A stretch of 64,000 nucleotides of DNA from Candidatus Kryptonium thompsonii (GTDB taxonomy: Bacteria > Bacteroidota > Ignavibacteria > Kryptoniales > Kryptoniaceae). Positions 17,520-25,834 of this stretch are shown here, one piece after another; the first letter of the stretch is position 1; every line of letters begins with the position of its first letter. The stretch lies in contig LDXX01000005.1 in NCBI GenBank assembly GCA_001442925.1, positions 62,001 to 126,000 on the forward strand. Direction: 5' to 3'. The notes beneath the pieces were generated by a model that was not told the origin of the DNA, did not search any database, and worked only from the letters and a program-made list of their open reading frames with translations. Made by a program: the position numbers and the translations under genes.

Positions 17520-18341
17520 TTAATTTGGAATATAATATCTGGGATTTAAAGGCTTTCCGTTCCTCCACAGCTCAAAGTGTAAATGTGGTTCATGTCCTGT
17601 CTTACCCGTTTTTCCAACAAGGGCTATTGCTTCACCTTGTCGGACAAAAACATTTCTTGTCTTCAAATTCATCTGCGCATGTTTATATACGCTCATATAT
17701 CCACCACTGTGCAAAATCATGATTACATATCCATTTCTATAAGTCCAGTCAGAGAAAATAACATAACCGTCATCAATCGCCCTTATCACATCTCCTTCCC
17801 TTGCTGCAATATCAATTCCAAAATGTTGAATCTCTGGATTAAATCCACGAGTTAAAAACCCATTAAAAACTGGTGAAATAAACCTCGGCTTCACACCTTC
17901 AACATCGATTATTTGCAAAACATCGAAATCTTCATCCATTGTCATTTGGCTTCTCTGAGACATATTTTCAAGTTTGCTTATACTAACTGCAATACTATCG
18001 CTAACCTTCTCCCCAAGCGCTTGGCGTAAAAGATTATTGTAAAGTTTAACCTTCTCAAGTTCATAAGCAAAATTTTCAAGTCGTCGATATAACTCTTGCA
18101 TTTTCTTCGCCCTCTCTCTGCTTTCGGCAAATGTTTCAGGAAAAACGATATATTTAACAGGCGTATGTATAACTATCACAAGAGCAATAGCAGAAATCAA
18201 AAGGATAAAAAGCACAATGGAAACAATCAAAGCCTCTCTACTTAACTTTACACCTCTGGGCTTCTCATTTTTATCAGAAAAAAATAAAACAGTATAAAAA
18301 TGCTGCTTCTTACGCCTAAAACCTGACCTTGGAAATATCAT
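17520..18341 (-). CDS. M23 family peptidoglycan endopeptidase, membrane-anchored
   Basis: A LytM-type metallopeptidase with one N-terminal membrane helix (about residues 34-54), a coiled-coil region (RERAKKMQELYRRLENFAYE) and a C-terminal M23 domain. The zinc ligands are visible as H and D of HFGIDIAAREGD and the HLH of HEPHLHFELW. It probably cleaves peptidoglycan cross-links at a site marked by the bactofilin encoded next. It is the first gene behind the promoter at 18371-18399 and likely shares the transcript with the atp genes. Confidence 0.9.
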   Translation of the reverse strand: MIFPRSGFRRKKQHFYTVLFFSDKNEKPRGVKLSREALIVSIVLFILLISAIALVIVIHTPVKYIVFPETFAESRERAKKMQELYRRLENFAYELEKVKLYNNLLRQALGEKVSDSIAVSISKLENMSQRSQMTMDEDFDVLQIIDVEGVKPRFISPVFNGFLTRGFNPEIQHFGIDIAAREGDVIRAIDDGYVIFSDWTYRNGYVIMILHSGGYMSVYKHAQMNLKTRNVFVRQGEAIALVGKTGKTGHEPHLHFELWRNGKPLNPRYYIPN

Positions 18342-18370
18342 CAGGCAGAAAGTTTAATTTTCAGGTTTTA

Positions 18371-18399
18371 AATATAAAAAAATAAGCCCTAAAAAACAA
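18371..18399 (-). promoter_or_regulatory. Sigma-70 promoter of the M23-bactofilin-atp run
   Basis: On the minus strand TTGTTT (18394-18399) and TATATT (18371-18376) with a 17 bp spacer, about 30 bases before the start of the M23 gene. Confidence 0.6.
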
Positions 18400-18419
18400 A
18401 TTGCTAAAAATTTGCGGGA

Positions 18420-19124
18420 TTAGACTTTGCCTGGGAACTTTATCACCGCCCCGTTTATTCCCTTTGCTTCTTCAGAACATAAATAACCTATAAACCTTGC
18501 CAAATCATAAGGATCCACCCAGTTTGAGTAATCAACCCCAGGCATGCTTTTTTTATTCTCTTCAGTTGCAATTACGCTCGGCAAGATAACATTACATGTA
18601 ATATTGAAATCCTTAACCTCCTCCGCAATAACCTCGGTAAGTGCAATCAACCCCGCTTTTGAAACAATATAAGCGCCTTTTCCTGGTGAAGGTTTTAATG
18701 CAAGAGTGGAAGAAATATTAACAATCCGTCCATTTCTCTTCAGAATCATATCCCTTAAAGCCCACTTTGAACATAAGAAAGCACTTCGCAAATTCAAATC
18801 AATCATTTCATCAAATTCGCTCTCTTTAAGCTCAAAAATCATCTTCCCTTCAAAATATCCACCCACACAATTTATTAAGAAATCAACACCACCATGCCTT
18901 CTGACAAATTTAAAAATTTTTTCAACATCACCTTCCTTGAGCAAATTAGCTTTGACGCCGTACAGATTTTTATTTTTCAAAACATCTTTAAAAACTCCCT
19001 TAAACTTTTTTCCACTTCTATACACAGCATAAACTCTTGCACCATTATCAAGAAAATGTCTCACAACTACAGAGCCAAGCCCACCTGTTGAACCAGTTAC
19101 AACTACATTTTTATCGTTGAACAT
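18420..19124 (-). CDS. Short-chain dehydrogenase/reductase
   Basis: An NAD(P)-dependent SDR, 234 residues. It has the N-terminal nucleotide-binding motif TGSTGGLG (TGxxxGxG), the NISS segment with catalytic Ser and the YIVSK motif (YxxxK). The substrate is unknown; related proteins are often annotated as 3-oxoacyl-ACP reductases, but nothing here supports fatty-acid synthesis. It follows thrC with 19 bases between and is the last gene of a long minus-strand run. Confidence 0.88.
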   Translation of the reverse strand: MFNDKNVVVTGSTGGLGSVVVRHFLDNGARVYAVYRSGKKFKGVFKDVLKNKNLYGVKANLLKEGDVEKIFKFVRRHGGVDFLINCVGGYFEGKMIFELKESEFDEMIDLNLRSAFLCSKWALRDMILKRNGRIVNISSTLALKPSPGKGAYIVSKAGLIALTEVIAEEVKDFNITCNVILPSVIATEENKKSMPGVDYSNWVDPYDLARFIGYLCSEEAKGINGAVIKFPGKV

Positions 19125-19143
19125 GTTCTTTCCAGTTATGTTT

Positions 19144-20292
19144 TTAAAAATACTTTAATCCAGAAGCTGTATTAAAAATAACAACAATATCATCTCTTTT
19201 TATAATCCCATCAGAAACAAGTTTTTCAAGGGCCACCGCCGTCGCTGAGCCTTCTGGGCAAAGCATAATTCCCTCAACCTCAGCCATCTTTTTCATCGCC
19301 AAAATTATATCGCTATCTTCAACTTCAACCGCAGTGCCTCCACTTTTACGAATAATCTCAAGGATCAACCTTCCAGCAAATGGCTTTGGCACACGCAAAC
19401 CATAAGCAATTGTTTTCGCATTTTCCCAGAACTCAACCTGAGTCTTTCCTTCTTTATACGCCTTAACAATTGGTGCACAACCCGAAGATTGAACTGCAAC
19501 CATTTTCGGAAACTTTCTCTCGATCAAGCCAACCTCAATTAACTCATTAATAGCAAGCCAAATCCCAATGAGACCAGTTCCACCACCCGTTGGATAAATT
19601 ATCCAATCTGGTACAACCCATCCAAGCTGTTCAACAATTTCAAACCCCAGAGTTTTCTTCCCCTGCAAACGATAAGGTTCTTTCATCGTTGAAATATCGA
19701 AAAATTCATTCCGACTTTGAACTATCCTCACAGCATCCGAAATTAGACCATCAACGAGCTCAACCTCGGCACCGTAAAATTCACATTCTTTTAAAATCAA
19801 AGACGGCGTATCCTTAGGAGCGCTTACAAAACATTTAATCCCTGCTCTAGCACAATAAGCACTTAAAGCACTTCCAGCATTTCCAGCAGTTGGCAAAGCA
19901 ACCTTATCAATCCCAAGTTCAACCGCCTTTGAAACCGCACACGATAAACCACGAGCTTTAAATGAAAGCGTTGGATTAAACGATTCATCTTTTAAAAACA
20001 AATTCTTCAACCCGAGTATGCTCCCAAATTTTTCCAACCTTAAAAGCGGAGTCCATCCCTCACCCAAACTCACAACATTTTTTTCATCGATGACGGGTAA
20101 AAATTCAAAATATCGCCACATGCTTGAAACTCTGGTTTTAAAACTATCCCTGCTGACATGTCTTTTTATCCCATCGTAATCATAAACCGCTATCAATGGC
20201 TCGTTGCAATTCTGACAAAATCTTTGCACTTGGCGATGATCAAAAATTTCCCCGCAAACTGAACATCTCAGATAAATTATAAACGAGTTCAT
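19144..20292 (-). CDS. thrC: Threonine synthase (PLP-dependent)
   Basis: Converts O-phosphohomoserine to threonine. An N-terminal zinc ribbon (CSVCG near residue 10 and CQNC near 27) precedes the fold-type II PLP domain, with the lysine in SFKARG, the phosphate loop PTAGNAGSAL and the glycine loop TGGGTGLIG. This is the shorter, archaeal-type/zinc-ribbon ThrC. The first 53 bases overlap the upstream eIF-2B-like gene. The zinc ribbon starts so early that a later start is unlikely, so the overlap looks real. Confidence 0.85.
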   Translation of the reverse strand: MNSFIIYLRCSVCGEIFDHRQVQRFCQNCNEPLIAVYDYDGIKRHVSRDSFKTRVSSMWRYFEFLPVIDEKNVVSLGEGWTPLLRLEKFGSILGLKNLFLKDESFNPTLSFKARGLSCAVSKAVELGIDKVALPTAGNAGSALSAYCARAGIKCFVSAPKDTPSLILKECEFYGAEVELVDGLISDAVRIVQSRNEFFDISTMKEPYRLQGKKTLGFEIVEQLGWVVPDWIIYPTGGGTGLIGIWLAINELIEVGLIERKFPKMVAVQSSGCAPIVKAYKEGKTQVEFWENAKTIAYGLRVPKPFAGRLILEIIRKSGGTAVEVEDSDIILAMKKMAEVEGIMLCPEGSATAVALEKLVSDGIIKRDDIVVIFNTASGLKYF

Positions 20293-21166
20293 TTTTACTT
20301 TTGTTTTTGTTTATAAAAATTCCACCGTCAGTTATATAACCTGTAATGAGATCAGAGCCAACGACTTCAAAAATGACATCAATAGTTTTAAGATTTCCCC
20401 TTTTGCCAACTGTAAAAAATTCTTTAAAATTTTTAACAGGTTTCATACGCACAAATTTTGAAAAATCGCAAAGAACCAATGTCTCTTTCCCAGCAAGCCT
20501 TGCAATTTTAAAAATTGGCGAAGTCCCAGCCTTATTCAAAATATCCCCATTTTCAAATACCGCATCGCATCCAGATACAACGAGATCAACCGTCCCCAAA
20601 ACATGATCAAGACCGAAATCATTTACCAGAAAGACATTAAAACCTAAATCCGAAAGTTTTTTCGCCATTTTATCGCCTTCACACTTGGGACACGAACGAA
20701 AAACATACACACTGGAAACCTTGTTCTTGACATGCAAAATGGCGTTCAAAACCGTTCCACTATAACTCAATGTGGCAATTGAAACCTTATTTAATCCATT
20801 TGCCTCAAGCCACCTTGAAAAATTATCCGCCACTTTCTCGCTGGCTTTTTTAAATCGTTCTTCAACAATTTTAATAACTTTAAACATATCTTCCCTTTTT
20901 GCACTACCTACCCGTTGCGTGCTTTCCCTCGCCAAAGTTAGAATTATATCAACCAGATTCTGAAGTTGAAATAAAAGCGGGTGATGTTTTTTCAAATCCC
21001 TTTTCAAGGCTTTAAGAAAATATAAAAAATCATCTTTCCTTTCAGTTTCCCGTGCTTTCTCTTTCAACACGCTGAATAACTTCCCCGCAAGGATTGAAGC
21101 CCCTGAAGTTTTATCCTCGTAAATTTTCTTTAACTTAGCATAAATCGTTGCATTACGCATAATCAA
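20240..21166 (-). CDS. eIF-2B alpha/beta/delta-related protein
   Basis: A member of the IF-2B family that includes archaeal eIF-2B-like proteins, ribose-1,5-bisphosphate isomerase and MtnA. The N-terminal 125 residues are helical, and the C-terminal Rossmann-like half carries VDLVVSGCDAVFENGDILNKAGT, matching the family's GADxxxxNGxxxNKxGT block with D retained (DAVFENGDILNKAG). The reaction is unknown. It differs from the true MtnA at 28193-29254. It is sandwiched between a lipoprotein gene (4-base overlap) and thrC (53-base overlap). A sugar-phosphate isomerase role is possible, but there is no supporting neighbour. Confidence 0.8.
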   Translation of the reverse strand: MIMRNATIYAKLKKIYEDKTSGASILAGKLFSVLKEKARETERKDDFLYFLKALKRDLKKHHPLLFQLQNLVDIILTLARESTQRVGSAKREDMFKVIKIVEERFKKASEKVADNFSRWLEANGLNKVSIATLSYSGTVLNAILHVKNKVSSVYVFRSCPKCEGDKMAKKLSDLGFNVFLVNDFGLDHVLGTVDLVVSGCDAVFENGDILNKAGTSPIFKIARLAGKETLVLCDFSKFVRMKPVKNFKEFFTVGKRGNLKTIDVIFEVVGSDLITGYITDGGIFINKNKSKNELVYNLSEMFSLRGNF

Positions 21167-21966
21167 ATCTTCCCTTTCTCCCGAGCAAAGATGAAATAAG
21201 CCGAGATAAGCACGAAGAAAGAGATCAAAGTCGAAGCTATGAAACTTTCAGATGGACTTAAACCCTCACCTTTAACAACAATCTCAGAAGGGATTTGCAT
21301 TTGAGTTGTAACTTGCTTCCGCTTAGGATAATACGCTCCCGCTTCCTTGACATTTACAATCTGAAATTCAAAATAATAATCATAAATCTCATCCTCCGTT
21401 TCAACTGGAAGATAAAGTCCGAGCTTCTTCCCTACATTCCCGTAAATTTCTTGCACTTTTTTCTCATCGTTGAAATCAACATATGGATAGAAACCAGCGA
21501 TTTCATAATCTCCTGAATTTGCAAAAACACGATCAGATGGTGCCAGATGAAGTTCAACAAAGGCATTTGGAAAAACATCAATAACATTAGAAAAACTCAC
21601 AGGGAAGTAATTAAACTCGTTCAAATAATTAAAATTTAAAGCCTTCGATGCACGAGCATTGATTAAAATCTGCGCATCGTTTAATGGAATTGAGAGCTTT
21701 TCAGCTTTCTTATTTTTCAACCGCAGATGGATAAATGATTCATCGATGACAAACTCAACAAATATGTTCAAATCGGAGAAGTAAAGCCTGTCCCTTTCAA
21801 TTGGCTTGGTAAGTTTGTAAACATACTCATATTTTCTTCCAAAGGGAAAGCTCGAATTGTTTTTAAGAGTGGTTGCTGAGTTTGCACTTGAGTTTTCTTT
21901 CAACGTCTGCTTTGAGCCACCACAACCTATTAAAAAGATGATTAAAAAAAGAAAAAATCTTTTCAT
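21163..21966 (-). CDS. Lipoprotein of unknown function with C-terminal membrane helix
   Basis: Not recognised. It has a lipoprotein signal (FLIIFLIGCGG, lipidated Cys at about residue 15), a beta-rich periplasmic body of about 200 residues, and a predicted membrane helix at the C terminus (FIASTLISFFVLISAYFIFA) followed by basic residues. A lipid anchor at one end and a membrane span at the other is unusual and suggests inner-membrane retention. It overlaps the next gene by 4 bases, so expression is coupled. Confidence 0.7.
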   Translation of the reverse strand: MKRFFLFLIIFLIGCGGSKQTLKENSSANSATTLKNNSSFPFGRKYEYVYKLTKPIERDRLYFSDLNIFVEFVIDESFIHLRLKNKKAEKLSIPLNDAQILINARASKALNFNYLNEFNYFPVSFSNVIDVFPNAFVELHLAPSDRVFANSGDYEIAGFYPYVDFNDEKKVQEIYGNVGKKLGLYLPVETEDEIYDYYFEFQIVNVKEAGAYYPKRKQVTTQMQIPSEIVVKGEGLSPSESFIASTLISFFVLISAYFIFAREKGKI

Positions 21967-21983
21967 TTCGCTTACCTAATTTT

Positions 21984-23384
21984 TTAAAATCTATACCGCA
22001 ATGTCAAGATGAAATTCCGTATGATATTTTCTTCGTTCGTGATTAATCGGTAGTAATTATTATTAAGGACATAACTATACTGTGTATGGATTGTGCTCCA
22101 TTTGCCGTTTATGTAAGCGAAATCGATCAAAAGCGTCTTTTGTAAAAGAACGCTGAAACCAAAAGTTAACAATTTAACGGCTCTGCTTGAAACCCCCTTG
22201 TCTTCCAAATAAGGTGAAGGTCTATAACTATATCCCGTTCTAACTTTAACTTGCTTTAAAAATGGTAGCATAAATTCAACGCCAGCGCTTAAACTCACCG
22301 TTTCCGTAAACATTTCTTTTATATCCCTATTGAGACCAACTAAATCTGGATTATCTTTAAATTCCATCTGACGCCAATCAACATAAACAACATCACCAGC
22401 AACAAGAAGAACATCTTTAACATTAAACGATACCCCACCACCAAAATAAAACGGCGTAAGCACACCGTATTTCGAAACCCCAGAATAAGAATATGAATAC
22501 GAATCCCCGTTGTCAAACAAACTTTCACCAGATCTTGAATAATTTTCCCTCACACTTAAAGATGATGGCAACCTCGTCATCAACCCAAATCTGAAATAAT
22601 TACTTCTATACATTAAGCCAGCATTTGCCGAAAAACCACTTATCGTAGCATCAATTATATCTGAAACAGTCAATTGATTGAAATCCCACGGAAAGTCCCG
22701 ATAAAAATTTCTTGTATCACTTTCGACAAAACGTCTATCGTATTTGTAACTTCCTGTGACAATTGACAACGTAAGCCCCACGGACAAATTTTCAGCTATA
22801 TCAATTGCACCTGAAACAAACCAATTGTTCAATCCTCCACTTTCATAAAGTGTTAATTTTTGGTGGACATTATTTAAAATCTGTGTTTTGCCCGTTGAAT
22901 CCTCGAGCCCAAGCTTCCATGCAAGATCAAAGTCTGGGTCAGGGTCATAAAGTGATGGAACGATTGAACTTTGCGAATTAAAAAGCGAAATTGAAAGGGT
23001 ATTTGTAAAGTCAGAGACACGAACATAACCCCCAGCGAAAACCAAACTTCCACGAATAGTTGGAACAGGGAGAACGAGGGCTACGGTATTTAAACTTGTG
23101 GCGGTGTTTTCAAATGAATTTGAATAATCAAAAACCCTTGCTGAATTGGTAAGCGATAAATAATTTAAGCCACCTGCAAATTCGAATCTTCTTATCTGGG
23201 CAAGCCCTGCTGGATTCCAAAAAATTGCTGAGTAATCATCTGAAACACCAATATATGTGAAACCAAGTCCAATAGCTCTTGCGCCAACACCAGAGTTCAA
23301 TGTTGAATATCTAAGGGCATCATCAGGGAATTGTGCAAAAACAAAATTAAGCGATAAAAGTAAAACTAAAATTAACTTTTTCAT
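21984..23384 (-). CDS. OMPP1/PorV-like outer-membrane beta-barrel protein
   Basis: A 466-residue outer-membrane barrel. A signal peptide ending near FAQ is followed by the family's N-terminal block (GVGARAIGLGFTYIGVSDDY, then FWNPAGLA), typical of FadL/OMPP1 and UPF0164/PorV-like proteins of the Bacteroidota-Chlorobi group. Alternating strands run to a C-terminal aromatic-ending strand (FILTLRYRF). PorV is a shuttle in type IX secretion, while FadL relatives move hydrophobic molecules; which role applies here is open, and no other type IX gene is in the window. Confidence 0.82.
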   Translation of the reverse strand: MKKLILVLLLSLNFVFAQFPDDALRYSTLNSGVGARAIGLGFTYIGVSDDYSAIFWNPAGLAQIRRFEFAGGLNYLSLTNSARVFDYSNSFENTATSLNTVALVLPVPTIRGSLVFAGGYVRVSDFTNTLSISLFNSQSSIVPSLYDPDPDFDLAWKLGLEDSTGKTQILNNVHQKLTLYESGGLNNWFVSGAIDIAENLSVGLTLSIVTGSYKYDRRFVESDTRNFYRDFPWDFNQLTVSDIIDATISGFSANAGLMYRSNYFRFGLMTRLPSSLSVRENYSRSGESLFDNGDSYSYSYSGVSKYGVLTPFYFGGGVSFNVKDVLLVAGDVVYVDWRQMEFKDNPDLVGLNRDIKEMFTETVSLSAGVEFMLPFLKQVKVRTGYSYRPSPYLEDKGVSSRAVKLLTFGFSVLLQKTLLIDFAYINGKWSTIHTQYSYVLNNNYYRLITNEENIIRNFILTLRYRF

Positions 23385-23908
23385 CGCCTTCTCGACCCGA
23401 TGTTTCTTTTTTCACTGCTATCCTGCTTCGCCTCCTTGCCTTGATCCCTTGAGTTTTCATTCTTCCTTTCACCTAAATTTGATTTCCCATCCTTTTCCAT
23501 TGTCGATGAAGTGCTAGTTCCAGAATCCGATCCAGACTTCGGTGGTGTTCTCGTCGGTGGTGGAGGGTTAAATGAATTATTATCAGATGTTGCTCTATGT
23601 GATCCAAATTCTCTCGACCTTTCGGGGGAAGCTTCACTGCCAACTTGAACAGTGTCAACTGGACTTCCCGACCACCAAAGCCACCACGGGGTATTGTAAT
23701 AACTCCACGGAGATGAAACATGCGCTGGAACTAAATTATAAAAATAAATCATGGCCGAGGAAGAGTGGCACTCAACACAATTGCTTTTGTAAGAAATATG
23801 TGAAGTATAAATTTCACCAGACGAATCGGCAAAATTCACATTCGGATGTTTTATAACCGTGTAGCAACCAGATAACAAGATAAGAATAAAACCAAATATC
23901 TTTTTCAT
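23381..23908 (-). CDS. Lipoprotein with one CxxCH haem-binding motif and disordered tail
   Basis: Not a recognised family. It has a lipobox (LILLSGCYTV, Cys at about 15), then CVECH (residues 40-44), which fits a covalent haem c site. An aromatic patch (SPWSYYNTPWWLWWSGSP) follows, then about 90 residues of S/P/T/K/R/E-rich, probably disordered sequence. The lipobox context GCYT is shared with the next upstream gene, and both have an aromatic zone and a polar tail, so they look like a functional pair. It overlaps both neighbours by 4 bases. Whether the motif binds haem or a metal is unproven. Confidence 0.7.
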   Translation of the reverse strand: MKKIFGFILILLSGCYTVIKHPNVNFADSSGEIYTSHISYKSNCVECHSSSAMIYFYNLVPAHVSSPWSYYNTPWWLWWSGSPVDTVQVGSEASPERSREFGSHRATSDNNSFNPPPPTRTPPKSGSDSGTSTSSTMEKDGKSNLGERKNENSRDQGKEAKQDSSEKRNIGSRRR

Positions 23909-24897
23909 CTTCTATTCCCTAAATGTCTTCTATGTTCTTGGCTTTGATCTGATTGTATGAAATTACTATTTTGTCGAAGTTGGGGCTGAGGCGGTTGATT
24001 GCTTAAAGTATTTTCCCTTTGGAAATTACGTTGAGGCGGTTCAATCAATGTACTTCTTCCTGTGTTGTAATCCCTGTAAATTTGAATCGAATTTCTATTC
24101 GTCCCTGTCCTTCTTGGTTGATCTGTTCTCTGTGGCGGCGTTGAACCTTGTCTTGGTGTTTCCGAATTTCCATCACCTGATCTTGGGACAACCCTTGGTG
24201 TTGACGGCGTTCTAACAGAACCTGTCTCACGTGTTCTTTCATCCCCTCTACTTCTTTCAATTGATGGTGCTTCTCTTCCCGAGCCCGATCTCTTCTTAAA
24301 ACCTTCATCATTTGAGCTACCTTGCAAACTTCCGCTGGACTGCCCTGAAGGTGCATTTCTTGAAGGTGGAGTTAAACTTCCCGAAGTCGTGCCAGACCTT
24401 TCATCACGCGTTCCATTTCGCGTTGAGCCAAAATTTCTTGTTTTTAATATAACTGCTCCACCTGTACCGCCAGAGTAATATGGATAATTATTAACTACCA
24501 TAATTATCGGCGCCCTATACCACCATGGATAATAATACCATGTTGGAAGATACCAATATGAATACCAATAATATCTATCCCACCAATACCAATCCCACCA
24601 GTAGTAATCAAACCAATATGGATCATAATACCACCATTCACCCCAACCAATTGCAAAGCCGGGAGTGTAGTACCTAAAAAACAAAGAATATCTCGGGTAA
24701 GGTAGATAATAACGATAAATATATCTTGAGTAATACCACGCGTCGTAGTTATAATCATAGTTATAATTAGAGTAATCCCGGTATTCCTTTTCTGATTGGG
24801 ATGTTGAATAACCTTCATCTTCTTTTATAGTTCCTATCTGCGTATAGCAACCCCCAAATAAAATCCCAGCAAGCGCTATTAAAATTATTTTCTTCAT
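23905..24897 (-). CDS. Tyr/Trp-rich lipoprotein with low-complexity tail
   Basis: Not recognised. After a lipobox (GILFGGCYTQ) comes an extraordinary segment (about residues 40-145) in which Tyr and Trp make up roughly half of the residues (for example DYYWWDWYWWDRYYWYSYWY). It is followed by a short hydrophobic strand (APIIMVVNNY) and a 180-residue R/S/T/G/P/Q-rich tail. The ribosome-binding site GGAGG precedes the ATG. Aromatic density on this scale could support a surface coat, stacking or dityrosine-type cross-linking, or electron hopping next to the CxxCH partner; all are inference. The reading frame is intact, so this is not a shadow of another gene. Confidence 0.75.
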   Translation of the reverse strand: MKKIILIALAGILFGGCYTQIGTIKEDEGYSTSQSEKEYRDYSNYNYDYNYDAWYYSRYIYRYYLPYPRYSLFFRYYTPGFAIGWGEWWYYDPYWFDYYWWDWYWWDRYYWYSYWYLPTWYYYPWWYRAPIIMVVNNYPYYSGGTGGAVILKTRNFGSTRNGTRDERSGTTSGSLTPPSRNAPSGQSSGSLQGSSNDEGFKKRSGSGREAPSIERSRGDERTRETGSVRTPSTPRVVPRSGDGNSETPRQGSTPPQRTDQPRRTGTNRNSIQIYRDYNTGRSTLIEPPQRNFQRENTLSNQPPQPQLRQNSNFIQSDQSQEHRRHLGNRR

Positions 24898-24969
24898 TTT
24901 TCACACCTCCTGTAGTGGTGAATTTCTGTTTCAATAACTCTAACAAGCTTTGCGCTTAAAAAATTCTCC

Positions 24970-25728
24970 TCAAAAAGACTGGATATACTCAAGCTTCACA
25001 ACCCTTGAATTTCCTGGCTCCTTGTTTTGCAAGATATCTTTCCAATTAAACTCAATTGTGAATCCACTTCCGAGTGACCATCTTATTCCAGCGTTTAAAT
25101 ATCCTTTCCCGCTTCCAAGCGCTCTCGGAGAATTATCATTTATAGCGAAGTTATATTCAACGGAAAATGTTAAATCACTCCCTATTGTTTTATCAAAACC
25201 TATGTAATAATTCAATGACGCATCGCTATCATCTTTTTCAAGGGAATAGTTAACACCACCATGGATTGATGAATAACCAAGAAACTTAAACGACTTGCTT
25301 CCAACCACAAAAAACCCTGGTGATTTAAAATCATATCTTTTCAAACTATCGATGTATCCCTCTCTACCTTGAGAATCAAACCCAATTGCAATTGCAGGAA
25401 AATTTTTGACTTCATCAATTATTCTAATTTTCAAATTTACCCCTGGCAATTTATACCATTCAACATTTCCATTTCCAATTATTTTGGAACCACCGTATGA
25501 AATTCCAAAATTCAAACGATTAAAAGCGGAAGCAGTGAGTCGAAGCATAAGTCCCCCATTTGAAAAGAAATCAGCATCAAGCGAAACACTATTTGACTTT
25601 AAAAGCCCCGCCGTCGGCATATCAACAATAAACCTCTGTTGAAAAGTTGCCTTGCTCCCAGCCGAACCCTGAGACAATAAATAACTCGAAGGTAAAATTA
25701 AAAGAAACAAAATCAAAAATCTTCGCAT
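24970..25728 (-). CDS. Outer-membrane beta-barrel protein, YjbH-like
   Basis: An exported 252-residue protein with a signal peptide (ending near LLSQGSAG) and alternating amphipathic strands through to the end (GYLNAGIRWSLGSGFTIEFN). The pattern of Leu-Thr-Ala-Ser strand and ISYGG resembles YjbH/OM-barrel families linked to envelope polysaccharide export, though similarity is weak by eye. It is first behind the strong promoter at 25763-25791 with AAGGAG before the ATG, and heads the envelope operon. Confidence 0.65.
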   Translation of the reverse strand: MRRFLILFLLILPSSYLLSQGSAGSKATFQQRFIVDMPTAGLLKSNSVSLDADFFSNGGLMLRLTASAFNRLNFGISYGGSKIIGNGNVEWYKLPGVNLKIRIIDEVKNFPAIAIGFDSQGREGYIDSLKRYDFKSPGFFVVGSKSFKFLGYSSIHGGVNYSLEKDDSDASLNYYIGFDKTIGSDLTFSVEYNFAINDNSPRALGSGKGYLNAGIRWSLGSGFTIEFNWKDILQNKEPGNSRVVKLEYIQSF

Positions 25729-25762
25729 TTACACTCGCTCCTTGAATTTTAAATCTTACTTA

Positions 25763-25791
25763 AAAATAACAAAAATTTAACATCTTGTCAA
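25763..25791 (-). promoter_or_regulatory. Strong sigma-70 promoter of the envelope operon
   Basis: On the minus strand TTGACA (25786-25791) and TATTTT (25763-25768), spacer 17 bp, about 35 bases before the gene ending at 25728. A perfect -35 box makes this one of the strongest-looking promoters in the window. Confidence 0.75.
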
Positions 25792-25805
25792 TCATAAAAC
25801 AAAAA

Positions 25806-25827
25806 GGCGTGGCTAAAAAGCCACGCC
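25806..25827 (-). terminator. Rho-independent terminator of the HtrA gene
   Basis: Nine-base-pair stem GGCGTGGCT / AGCCACGCC with a 4-base loop, followed on the minus strand by TTTTTGTTTT. It lies 8 bases after the htrA stop and separates it from the envelope operon promoter. Confidence 0.85.
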
Positions 25828-25834
25828 CTCTATC

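Noticed and set aside
23572-24818. Several frames opposite or shifted within the aromatic-rich lipoprotein genes
   Set aside because: They arise from the repetitive TAT/TGG/ACC codons of the real genes; only the minus-strand frames have signal peptides and ribosome-binding sites.
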